A DNA stretch of 42,609 bases from Sphingobacteriales bacterium (GTDB lineage Bacteria > Bacteroidota > Bacteroidia > Chitinophagales > Chitinophagaceae), in NCBI GenBank assembly GCA_004144175.1, contig SEFT01000025.1, positions 1-42,609 of the forward strand. Reading direction: 5' to 3'. Position numbers and translations under genes: made by a program. Positions within the stretch are counted from its first letter, which is position 1, and the number at the start of each line of letters is the position of its first letter. Under the pieces are notes generated by a model. That model did no database searches. It was not told the origin of the DNA and was given only the letters and a program-made list of their open reading frames with translations. Positions 7,392 through 14,826 of this stretch are shown piece by piece.

Positions 7392-8086
7392 TCAGGATAC
7401 GGGCATATAGAGCGATCGACGATACGGCAACCTGCGAGAAGTTTGTAGAAGGGCATATGAAGATATTGAAAGCCTTCGGTATCACTATGATCACCTCTGC
7501 CAATGTAGAATGGTTTCAGGATCCTGACACCTATGTGATAGTTGCAGAAGATCCTGATAATGGTAAGGTACTGGGCGGTGCCCGAGTGCAGAGGGCCGGC
7601 GGACTATACCCGCTGCCGATAGAAAAGGCAGTAAAAGATCATGATGATTCTATACACGAAGTGGTGCAGGAATACTCAAAGGAAGGCACGGCGGAACTCT
7701 GCGGCCTTTGGAACTCTCGCGAGATAGCCGGTATGGGTATAGGCAGCGTGTTCCTTACGCGTACCGCTGTATGCATAGCACCGCAGATAGGACTTAAATC
7801 TATGTTTGCATTATGTGCGGCCTACACAGTACAGATGGCGCAAAAGGCGGGTTATCGGATAGCTACCTTCCTGGGTAATAACGGTACGTTCTACTATCCC
7901 AAAGAAGACCTGGTGGCAACAGCTATGCTGCTGCATGACGCAGAAGATCTAAGCACGGCCGACCCGCAAGAACGCGACGAAATATTATCATTAAGAGAAA
8001 ATCCCCTACAGGTGAAAACAGAAGCGGGCAGGAGAGGGGCAACCTTTGAATTGTTGTACGACTTACAAATAAAACGAACGATATGA
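7388..8086 (+). CDS. GNAT-fold acyltransferase, FeeM/autoinducer-synthase-like
   Basis: A 232-aa protein. The core looks GNAT-like: a long N-terminal region with a DPDTYVIVAEDPDNGKVLGGARVQ strand pair, then TAELCGLWNSREIAGMGIG (about 98-116), which resembles the conserved E-x-x-R/W strand and acyl-CoA pyrophosphate loop (R/G-x-G-x-G/A) of GNATs, FeeM-type N-acyl amino acid synthases and LuxI-type enzymes. The following helix and the AAYTVQMAQKAGYRIATFLGNNGTFYYPK segment fit the C-terminal half of the fold. It lacks features that would fix a substrate. It is translationally coupled on both sides by ATGA overlaps, so it should act with the E1/nitroreductase protein and the membrane kinase. The fold call is moderately sure; the autoinducer-like role is inference. 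Confidence 0.6.
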   Translation: MIRIRAYRAIDDTATCEKFVEGHMKILKAFGITMITSANVEWFQDPDTYVIVAEDPDNGKVLGGARVQRAGGLYPLPIEKAVKDHDDSIHEVVQEYSKEGTAELCGLWNSREIAGMGIGSVFLTRTAVCIAPQIGLKSMFALCAAYTVQMAQKAGYRIATFLGNNGTFYYPKEDLVATAMLLHDAEDLSTADPQERDEILSLRENPLQVKTEAGRRGATFELLYDLQIKRTI

Positions 8087-10236
8087 ATATCGCCCGGTTT
8101 TACTTATTCATCCTGCTATCATGTATCACAACCATTGTAACCGCGCAAGACGCGGTAATATATAATACTGCTGACCGCAACATAGAGATCGGTAACCAGG
8201 TATACCTGCTGGAAGACAAAGAAGGCACGCTTACCGTAGAGCGGGCGCTGAATGCACCCGGCTATAAAAAGAGTGAACTGGGAGTGCCAAATATGCAGAT
8301 AACGCCTTCTGCATTCTGGATAAAGTTTAGTGTGACAAACAATACGGATGAAGACCCGGTATTGGAACTGTCTCACTCTACTATCGACAGTGTGACCTTC
8401 ATAAGCGTAGGCGAAGGTGGTAAAACCAGCGTGGTCAGCTCGGGTGAGTTTATTCCTTTCTACGCACGCTGGTTCGAGCATCAGAACTATATATTTGATC
8501 TGGGCCTGGCTCGTGGAGAAACGAAAACCTACCTATTAAAAGTAAGGGCGGCAGAACAATTACAAGTACCACTGACGATCGGCACGCAAAAAAGTATTTC
8601 GGAATCGCTGCTGAGCCGCGACACGATCTTTGGCCTGTACGCCGGCATCATGCTGGTGATGTTCTTTTACAACCTATTCGTATTCTTTACCGTTCGCGAC
8701 ACTACCTATCTGTATTACGTTGCCTACATCTTTACGGTAGGTATGACCCAGGCTTGCGTACAGGGTTATGCGTTTCGTTATTTTTACCCAACATCGCCAT
8801 ACCTGGCCAATTCAATGATGGTGCTGTTTCCTGCCTTATCCGGCGTTACGGCACTAGCCTTCCTGAAGAAGTTTTTGCAGGTAAAGAAGTTTACGCCCAT
8901 TGCCAACAAGATCATCAACGGCATACTCATCATCTACACCATAGCCATCATCATGGGTATGTTCTGGAAGACACAGATGATGGGTCAATCGATAGTGCAG
9001 CTCTGCGCCATGCTGGGTTCTATATTGGTGTTAGTGATCGGTATTACCATAGCACGAAAAGGCTACCGTCCCGCAGTATTCTTTCTGATAGCATGGTCTA
9101 TATTCCTGGCGGGCGTTGTGGTATTTGTACTGCGCAACTTTGGCGCGCTGCCGTACAATAACTTTACTTACTACGCCTTGCAGATAGGATCGGCGCTGGA
9201 AAGTATATTGCTGTCCTTCGCCCTGGCCGATAAGATCAATACATTCAGAAAGGAAAAGGAAGAATCACAGGCGCAGGCGCTGAACGCACTGGAAGAAAAT
9301 GCACGCATCGTAAGGGAACAAAACGTGATACTGGAAACTAAGGTGAGTGAGCGCACATTGGAGCTTAAAGTATCGAACGAAGAGCTGAACAAAACCCTGT
9401 ACGAACTAAAGGAAAAGGAAATGCAACTGGTAGAGTCAGAGAAAATGGCTTCACTCGGTCAGCTAACCGCGGGTATAGCACACGAGATAAATAACCCGAT
9501 CAACTTCGTGACGTCGAATGTGAAGCCATTGAAGCGCGATGTGGAAATGGTGATAGATATGTTTTCCCAAGTAGAGCAGATATCGCTATCGCCTACATCG
9601 ATACAGGAAAAGCAAAGCCAGATCGAGTCGCTAAAGGAGGAATATGATTTCGACTATCTCCGTACTGAGATAGACTATCTACTAAAAGGCATCACCGAGG
9701 GCTCTACTCGTACTGCTGAAATAGTGAAGGGCCTGCGGATATTCAGCAGGCTGGATGAGGACGATCTGAAGAAGGCCAATATTAATGAGGGCATCGATTC
9801 GACTATTGTTATTATAAACAACCTGCTGGATAATAAGATCGTCATCGAGCGCAAATACGGCAACCTGCCGCTGGTAGAATGTTATCCCGGTAAGCTTAAC
9901 CAGGTATTTTTGAATATCATTACGAACGCAATCCATGCGGTGAAGTCGAGATTTAAAGAAGCGCAGGGCGGGGAAATATACATTACCACTTATCATTCAG
10001 AAACAACTGTATCTATCAGCATAAAAGACAACGGCACGGGTATGGACGAAAACACAAAGAAGAAGCTCTTCGAACCGTTCTTTACTACAAAAGATGTGGG
10101 AGAGGGTACTGGTCTCGGGTTATCAATAGCATACAATACTATAAAGAAACATAACGGCACTATTGCTGTGAATTCGACAATTGGTGAGGGTACGGAGTTC
10201 ATTATCGAGCTGCCCATAATTCAGGAATTATTGTAA
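8083..10236 (+). CDS. 7TM-DISM sensor histidine kinase
   Basis: A 717-aa inner-membrane kinase. A signal peptide (1-22) is followed by a periplasmic 7TMR-DISM extracellular domain type 2 (about 25-165, beta-rich, thought to bind ligands), a seven-helix 7TM-DISM module (about 180-385), a coiled coil (385-455) and a kinase core. The phosphorylated histidine is H467 in MASLGQLTAGIAHEINNPIN. The ATP-binding domain has N box LNQVFLNIITNAIHAV, G1 DNGTGM and G2 GTGLGLSI, so the kinase looks active. No REC domain is fused; the REC proteins at 10248 and 11336 (and 4479) are the obvious partners. The ATGA overlap with the acyltransferase gene suggests the sensor may respond to what the upstream enzymes make, which is inference from layout. 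Confidence 0.9.
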   Translation: MNIARFYLFILLSCITTIVTAQDAVIYNTADRNIEIGNQVYLLEDKEGTLTVERALNAPGYKKSELGVPNMQITPSAFWIKFSVTNNTDEDPVLELSHSTIDSVTFISVGEGGKTSVVSSGEFIPFYARWFEHQNYIFDLGLARGETKTYLLKVRAAEQLQVPLTIGTQKSISESLLSRDTIFGLYAGIMLVMFFYNLFVFFTVRDTTYLYYVAYIFTVGMTQACVQGYAFRYFYPTSPYLANSMMVLFPALSGVTALAFLKKFLQVKKFTPIANKIINGILIIYTIAIIMGMFWKTQMMGQSIVQLCAMLGSILVLVIGITIARKGYRPAVFFLIAWSIFLAGVVVFVLRNFGALPYNNFTYYALQIGSALESILLSFALADKINTFRKEKEESQAQALNALEENARIVREQNVILETKVSERTLELKVSNEELNKTLYELKEKEMQLVESEKMASLGQLTAGIAHEINNPINFVTSNVKPLKRDVEMVIDMFSQVEQISLSPTSIQEKQSQIESLKEEYDFDYLRTEIDYLLKGITEGSTRTAEIVKGLRIFSRLDEDDLKKANINEGIDSTIVIINNLLDNKIVIERKYGNLPLVECYPGKLNQVFLNIITNAIHAVKSRFKEAQGGEIYITTYHSETTVSISIKDNGTGMDENTKKKLFEPFFTTKDVGEGTGLGLSIAYNTIKKHNGTIAVNSTIGEGTEFIIELPIIQELL

Positions 10237-10247
10237 ATTGATTTGGG

Positions 10248-11339
10248 TTGGACAACAAGAACAAAATAAAAATCCTTTACATCGACGATGAGGCAAATAA
10301 CCTCATCAGCTTCAAAGCGTCCTTCAGGTTCGACTATACGATACTGACTGCCGTTTCTACCGCCGAAGCCGATGCACACCTTGAAAAACATGCGGATATC
10401 AGCATCATACTCTGCGACCAGCGCATGCCCGATAAAACCGGGGTTGAGTATTTTGAAGAGATCAGGAATAAATATCCTAATCCCGTAAGGATACTGATAA
10501 CGGGGTATACAGATGTTGAATCAGTCATTAACGCAATTAACCGCGGACATATCTTCAGATATGTAAAAAAGCCCTGGACGGATATGGATGTCGCTTCGGC
10601 AATTGAGGAGGCGCACAAATTCTATATCGCTACCTCGATGCTGACGGTAAAGAACCAGGAGCTGCAGAAGGCATATAATGAACTGGATAAATTTGCATAT
10701 AGTGCCACGCACGATATGCGTGGGCCGATATTGAGCGTGCTCGGTATCATCAACCTTTCGAAGAACATAGATAACATTACCGACATAAGGCAGATGATGG
10801 ATATGGTGGAGAAGGCTATGCTAAAGCTGGATAACTATATACAGAACCTGCATGACTACTACAACCTGAAAAGGGGAGAGCTGAGCATATCTGATATTAA
10901 CTTCAACGATATGGTAAAAGACATGTCGGATATGTTTGAAATTGCCAGTAAGCTGGAGCAGGTGCAGTTTAGCTGCAATGTGGTGCAGGATGAACCTTTC
11001 CGGTCCGATGAGGTATCTCTGAAGATCATAGTTAATAATTTATTGTCGAATGCTTTCAAATATCAGGATAAGAAAAAGTTAAACAAATTTGTAACTTTGG
11101 ACGTGGCGGTAAGTAAGGGTGCTGCAACGATCAATGTAAAAGATAATGGAATAGGTATTCCGGAAAAAAGTATTAGCCAGGTGTTTGATATGTTCTTCAG
11201 GGCCACTACTTTAGAGTTCGGGTCGGGTTTTGGTTTATATAATGTAAAAGATGCATTAAGTAAAGTGAACGGAACGATAGATGTATCGTCAAAAGAACAC
11301 GAGGGCACTACTTTCACCGTAATGATACCAACAAAATGA
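10248..11339 (+). CDS. REC-histidine kinase hybrid, TTG start
   Basis: A 363-aa soluble protein: REC domain (1-122; D13/D14, phospho-acceptor D57 in ILCDQRMP, T85, K108) followed by a helical linker and a histidine kinase (H155 in FAYSATHDMRGPILS; N box IIVNNLLSNAFKY; G1 DNGIGIP; G2 GSGFGLYNV). This order, REC ahead of kinase, fits a relay that receives phosphate from the membrane kinase and passes it on. The start must be TTG at 10248: an in-frame stop (TGA, 10239-10241) lies just upstream and no ATG occurs before the REC core, while the resulting N-terminus MDNKNKIKILYIDDE aligns with MSDNKINILYVDDE of the regulator at 4479. It lies 11 bases after the kinase gene and overlaps the next gene by ATGA. 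Confidence 0.88.
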   Translation: MDNKNKIKILYIDDEANNLISFKASFRFDYTILTAVSTAEADAHLEKHADISIILCDQRMPDKTGVEYFEEIRNKYPNPVRILITGYTDVESVINAINRGHIFRYVKKPWTDMDVASAIEEAHKFYIATSMLTVKNQELQKAYNELDKFAYSATHDMRGPILSVLGIINLSKNIDNITDIRQMMDMVEKAMLKLDNYIQNLHDYYNLKRGELSISDINFNDMVKDMSDMFEIASKLEQVQFSCNVVQDEPFRSDEVSLKIIVNNLLSNAFKYQDKKKLNKFVTLDVAVSKGAATINVKDNGIGIPEKSISQVFDMFFRATTLEFGSGFGLYNVKDALSKVNGTIDVSSKEHEGTTFTVMIPTK

Positions 11340-11746
11340 CCATGACAAAGGATAAGACTAATTTTATAGTAATAGACGATAGCAAGCTCGATTGTTTTAT
11401 TGCCGAAAAGATCATCCAGACTTCCGGCAAGTCAGAGACCATTAAGACCTTTCTTCAGGCATCAGAAGCGTTGGATTATATTAAAGACAAATCGGCATCA
11501 CCGGATGATCACACCATCCTTTTTGTAGACATCCAAATGCCCGTGATGAACGGTTTTGAATTTGTAGAAGCTTTTGATAGCCTACCCGCAGACAGGAAGA
11601 GCGCGTACACCATCTACATGCTCTCTTCATCTATTAATGAGAATGACATAGCCAAAGTACGCAGCCTGGCAGCGGTAAAGCAATTCATCAACAAACCACT
11701 TACGGTTGATGCAGTAAAGCAGATATTTGAGAATCAGAACGTGTAA
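11336..11746 (+). CDS. Single-domain response regulator
   Basis: A 136-aa receiver domain: acidic pair in FIVIDDSKLD, phospho-acceptor D65 in LFVDIQMPVMNGFEF, the S/T in MLSSSINENDI and K in FINKPL. It belongs to the short REC type (Rcp1-like) common next to REC-kinase hybrids, and differs clearly from the DQRMP-type REC domains of the other two proteins here, so it may be the last acceptor of the relay. There is no output domain. ATGA overlap with the hybrid kinase gene shows translational coupling. A second ATG two codons in is an equally good start. The operon ends here with a terminator. Confidence 0.88.
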   Translation: MTMTKDKTNFIVIDDSKLDCFIAEKIIQTSGKSETIKTFLQASEALDYIKDKSASPDDHTILFVDIQMPVMNGFEFVEAFDSLPADRKSAYTIYMLSSSINENDIAKVRSLAAVKQFINKPLTVDAVKQIFENQNV

Positions 11747-11766
11747 GTAAACGACAATATCATATG

Positions 11767-11814
11767 CGGGCTACAATGCGGCTACCTTACGGGTGTCACT
11801 TTGTAGCCCGATTT
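11767..11814 (+). terminator. Terminator of the signalling operon
   Basis: A perfect 10-bp stem (11767-11776 with 11801-11810) with a 24-base loop, followed by ATTTT. It overlaps the 3' end of the converging TraB gene, whose stop at 11782 lies in the loop. The large loop makes it weaker than the other terminators here. Confidence 0.6.
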
Positions 11815-12660
11815 TCTTAGCAAGGTTATCACTCCGCGCTCGCCCCAAAGATGGCCCGCACCTACTGCAAAGAATACAGAGTTGCTATCCATTTTTTCGG
11901 TCATCCTGCTGATCCATTTTTCGTTTCTTTCGCTGAGGAATGCATTAATATCACCTACATCATTTTTATGTTGCTCGATGTAGCTATACAGTGCAGGCAG
12001 GTCTTGCGACTTGTACAGCTGCACCAGCTTCCTGTATTTTTCGCGCTCGTCTTTGTAGCCTCCCATAGCCACCTCTAACAGATCGTTTATCACACTGTCT
12101 TCTGGCATATTGTTCAGCAACTCCAGTTGTTCCGAAGCCGCTTCAAGACCTATTACCTCCTTGTTCTGTTTCTTTGCTTCGTCGGTCAGCATAGTTTCAT
12201 AGGCCATCGCATCCGCGCACTCCGCTGATTTTGTAGCCAGTAATGTATGTAAGGCAACCGGCTTTACCTGCTGAAACATGGCTATGTCCATTTTCAGGCT
12301 ATCGCTTACGAAGCGGGTAACCTTTACATATTGTTCTGCGGTAAAATAGTCCTTTAGCTTTTTGCCACTGTTGTCTACCATACCCAGGGCTATCTCCATC
12401 ATTAGCGACGGGTCGTCCATATCCATCTCCAGGCATATTTTTTCAGCTTCCTGCAAGCTCTTTTTCATGGCTGGTGTCCATACCAGGTCTTCGGGGCAAA
12501 TGAGATGTATGGTACCCAGCAGATAGGAGGGCTTCTTTAATTCGCTACTAGTAATCTTCCAAAGTAGAGACTTTCCATCAGTAGCAGATTGCTGCGCAAC
12601 TGCGAGAAAGGGAAATAAAAAGACGATGAGTAATGCTATGCGTGACAGTGGCCATTTCAT
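11782..12660 (-). CDS. TraB/GumN family protein
   Basis: A 292-aa exported protein with signal peptide MKWPLSRIALLIVFLFPFLAVAQ. It shows the TraB/GumN pattern: LLWKITS and YLLGTIHLI (GTIH at 49-52), then ICLEMDMD, and near the end FFAVGAGHLWGERGVITLLR with GAGH (267-270). The family belongs to a proposed metalloprotease-like fold (TIKI/Tiki relatives), where the GTxH and GxxH histidines would bind metal; in bacteria its role is mostly unknown. It follows the ZIP transporter gene by 15 bases on the same strand, so metal supply and a metal-dependent enzyme might be linked, but this is inference. Confidence 0.88.
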   Translation of the reverse strand: MKWPLSRIALLIVFLFPFLAVAQQSATDGKSLLWKITSSELKKPSYLLGTIHLICPEDLVWTPAMKKSLQEAEKICLEMDMDDPSLMMEIALGMVDNSGKKLKDYFTAEQYVKVTRFVSDSLKMDIAMFQQVKPVALHTLLATKSAECADAMAYETMLTDEAKKQNKEVIGLEAASEQLELLNNMPEDSVINDLLEVAMGGYKDEREKYRKLVQLYKSQDLPALYSYIEQHKNDVGDINAFLSERNEKWISRMTEKMDSNSVFFAVGAGHLWGERGVITLLRKSGYKVTPVR

Positions 12661-12675
12661 AGCATGAAATTAGGC

Positions 12676-13401
12676 TTATTCCAGCACAAGTGTGGCGAGG
12701 CCAATACTGACGCCCAATAATATTGCGATCACTTTTTGCCAGGTGAGCATATGCTGCTTCGTACCACTCTCAAAAAAGATGGTAGTAGCAATATGAATGA
12801 ATGCACCCGCTACTATTGGGATGAGCGCCATAACTGCGTTGGCTACAAAATGATAACTGGTACCCAGCAGCGTAGCCATGATGCCTGCAAACGGGGTGAT
12901 GGCTGAGAACAGGAATACGATCAGCAGAGATTTTACCTTGCTTCCGTTGCCGGCTACCAGAGTTGCAACTAACATGGCCTCGGGTAGCTTGTGTGCAGCT
13001 ACTGCAAGGTACAGCGAAGGTTCTGTGGCTTCAAGTCGGTAGTTAAAGCCCAGCGGCAGACCTTCCATAAAGGCGTGTATGGAAAGGCCCAGCAGGATAG
13101 ATTTTAAAGGTATATGGTGGTCGTGAGTATGCACATGCACATGACCATGCTCTATACCATGGGTGATGCGCTGGATGAGCAACTGAACAAAAAAGCCAAC
13201 CAGCAAAAAGAAACCCGCTTTGCCACCTATCTCTTCAAATGTTTCAGGTAGCAGGTGTAAGAATGTGATACTCAATAAGAAAGACCCGGAAAATGCCAGC
13301 AGGTAGTGCATGCGGTTGTCATTCAGGCCCTTTACCCATAAGGGGATGCTGCCCCCCACAAATGTGATGACAAAGAGTAGAATATTGTAAGCTAACTGCA
13401 T
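12676..13401 (-). CDS. ZIP family metal transporter
   Basis: A 241-aa inner-membrane protein with about eight transmembrane helices. The ZIP signature is clear: helix IV has SIHAFMEGLPLG (H109 and E113) and helix V has AAHKLPEAMLVA (H137 and E141), the residues that form the metal path. A His-rich cytoplasmic loop at about 81-96 (HGIEHGHVHVHTHDHH) is typical of zinc or iron carriers of this family. It should import divalent metal, probably zinc. It is the first gene of a likely two-gene minus-strand unit with the TraB/GumN gene. Confidence 0.92.
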   Translation of the reverse strand: MQLAYNILLFVITFVGGSIPLWVKGLNDNRMHYLLAFSGSFLLSITFLHLLPETFEEIGGKAGFFLLVGFFVQLLIQRITHGIEHGHVHVHTHDHHIPLKSILLGLSIHAFMEGLPLGFNYRLEATEPSLYLAVAAHKLPEAMLVATLVAGNGSKVKSLLIVFLFSAITPFAGIMATLLGTSYHFVANAVMALIPIVAGAFIHIATTIFFESGTKQHMLTWQKVIAILLGVSIGLATLVLE

Positions 13402-13566
13402 GTGTGGCGCGGATAAAGGGCGTAAAAATAAACCATTTTACAGAACAGGGCGGATAATAAGTTTATAGCCTGTTAAGGAAAAACTAATATCCCCCAATCT
13501 GGGGCGTAGCAGATTTTCGGGCAAGATTTTTTCAAACATAGGGTGGAGTATGAAAAAGTAGTGGAT

Positions 13567-14148
13567 ATGGATTTTTTTAGCTTGAGTAGACCGATAAATA
13601 AAAAGACATTAGCAGCAGGGCAATTGCTGATAGCAGAACCTTTCCTTGCTGACCAGAACTTTGCAAGGGCAGTAATACTGCTTTGCGAGCATAGCGATGA
13701 AGGTTCTGTCGGCTTTGTGATCAACAGGCCTACTCAGCTAACACTGGGTGACTTGCTGCCTGACCTATACACGCCATTGCTTGGTGTGAGCCAGGGTGGC
13801 CCTGTGCAGCTGGATACACTACACATGCTGCACCGCACTCCCGATACATTTGGCGGTAATGAAATAACGCCCGGCGTATTTTGGGGCGGTTCATACGACG
13901 CATTACAAGACGCAGTTGTCACAAATCACTATCATCCAATAGACCTCAGGCTCTTTGTAGGTTACTCAGGCTGGTCACCCGGGCAGCTGGAAAAAGAAGC
14001 CAAGGAAGGATCGTGGCTCATAACAGATCTATCAGAAGATATTCTGTTCGAAACAGAGCCAAAAGACATGTGGAAAAGGGCGATTGACCTGCTGGGCCGT
14101 GAATATGCTTACTTGGCCAACCTGCCGCTCAATCCGCAATTGAATTAG
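13567..14148 (+). CDS. YqgE/AlgH family protein (DUF179)
   Basis: A 193-aa cytoplasmic protein of the YqgE/AlgH family. Motifs: GQLLIAEPFLADQNFARAV at the N-terminus, EGSVGFVINRP, SQGGPVQLDTLHMLH, then FVGYSGWSPGQLEKE and SWLI near the C-terminus, all hallmarks of DUF179. The fold is known but the biochemical role is not; AlgH in Pseudomonas affects alginate regulation. An in-frame GTG at 13543 would add 8 residues ahead of the ATG, but homologues of this family usually start just before the GxLLIxEP segment, so the ATG at 13567 is preferred. A palindromic terminator follows 24 bases after the stop. Confidence 0.9.
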   Translation: MDFFSLSRPINKKTLAAGQLLIAEPFLADQNFARAVILLCEHSDEGSVGFVINRPTQLTLGDLLPDLYTPLLGVSQGGPVQLDTLHMLHRTPDTFGGNEITPGVFWGGSYDALQDAVVTNHYHPIDLRLFVGYSGWSPGQLEKEAKEGSWLITDLSEDILFETEPKDMWKRAIDLLGREYAYLANLPLNPQLN

Positions 14149-14171
14149 CGTAATCTATATAGTCGTAAAAT

Positions 14172-14220
14172 AAAACAGGTATCTGCTATCTTTGCTTATA
14201 AGGTAGCAGATACCTGTTTT
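14172..14220 (+). terminator. Long hairpin terminator that also contains a -7 box
   Basis: A perfect 17-bp inverted repeat (14172-14188 with 14204-14220), loop 15 bases, ending in TTTT. It should terminate yqgE transcription. The loop side contains TATCTTTG (14187-14194), a perfect TAnnTTTG promoter box, so the lipoprotein gene starting at 14225 may be transcribed from inside the hairpin. Confidence 0.75.
14187..14194 (+). promoter_or_regulatory. Putative -7 box of the lipoprotein gene
   Basis: TATCTTTG lies 30 bases ahead of the ATG at 14225 and straddles the left arm and loop of the terminator hairpin. No clear -33 TTG is present at the usual distance. Confidence 0.35.
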
Positions 14221-14224
14221 AATA

Positions 14225-14803
14225 ATGTCCGGAAGAATACTTACCACACTTTTTATTGTACTGTCGCTGGCCGTTTCCTGCAATAAAGCAGAGGCACCAA
14301 TTGAAGAAAAGCTACCTGACAATGGGGCTACATACTTCTCCATAAAGCAATTCTTCAAAGATCAATACGACACTTACCACAGTCAGCCCTTTGGCTTTGT
14401 AAAGATCGTTCACCTGAATGGTAAGGTAGATAGCAGCCTTGCCAATATGAAAACGGTAGAATGGGGACCTGTGCTGAAAGCGTTCTTCGATACCGATATC
14501 AGTGACCCTAAATTCCTGAATCAGTACGACTTTACGATGTTCGAAGACAATGCAACGGATACGCGTAACTTTTACTACGAAGCAAAAAATGAAAAGCTTT
14601 ATACGCGCAAGCTGCAGATTTCGGCAGATGCTGTTACCAATAAGATACGCTCCATATACATAGAAGCGATAGAAAATACACGCTGGCATGGCAAGACAAG
14701 AAAGTTGTTTTATATGCCGGTGAAGATTATCAGCATACAGGAGTTTGAAAAATCGACGCCCGGGCCCGATAAAGAGCTAAGGGTAGAGTACCGATTTTTG
14801 TAG
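14225..14803 (+). CDS. Lipoprotein of unknown function
   Basis: A 192-aa protein with a lipoprotein signal: hydrophobic ILTTLFIVLSL followed by lipobox LAVSC (lipidated C19) and NKAEAP, so it should be anchored in a membrane, most likely facing the periplasm or the cell surface. The mature part has no repeat or recognisable catalytic motif; it alternates charged and aromatic residues (for example NFYYEAKNEKLYTRKLQI), suggesting a beta-rich fold. I do not recognise a family. It is followed by uvrC 23 bases later, so the two may be co-transcribed. Confidence 0.8.
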   Translation: MSGRILTTLFIVLSLAVSCNKAEAPIEEKLPDNGATYFSIKQFFKDQYDTYHSQPFGFVKIVHLNGKVDSSLANMKTVEWGPVLKAFFDTDISDPKFLNQYDFTMFEDNATDTRNFYYEAKNEKLYTRKLQISADAVTNKIRSIYIEAIENTRWHGKTRKLFYMPVKIISIQEFEKSTPGPDKELRVEYRFL

Positions 14804-14826
14804 GATATATAAGGATAAGGAAATGT

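Noticed and set aside
4479-11746. Reading the signalling operon as a classic azole-type RiPP cluster
   Set aside because: There is no YcaO or leader-binding domain and no convincing precursor peptide; only the E1-plus-nitroreductase pairing is reminiscent.
13491-13504. A CCCC/GGGG mini-hairpin upstream of the yqgE gene
   Set aside because: Only 4 bp; no sign that it acts as an operator or terminator.
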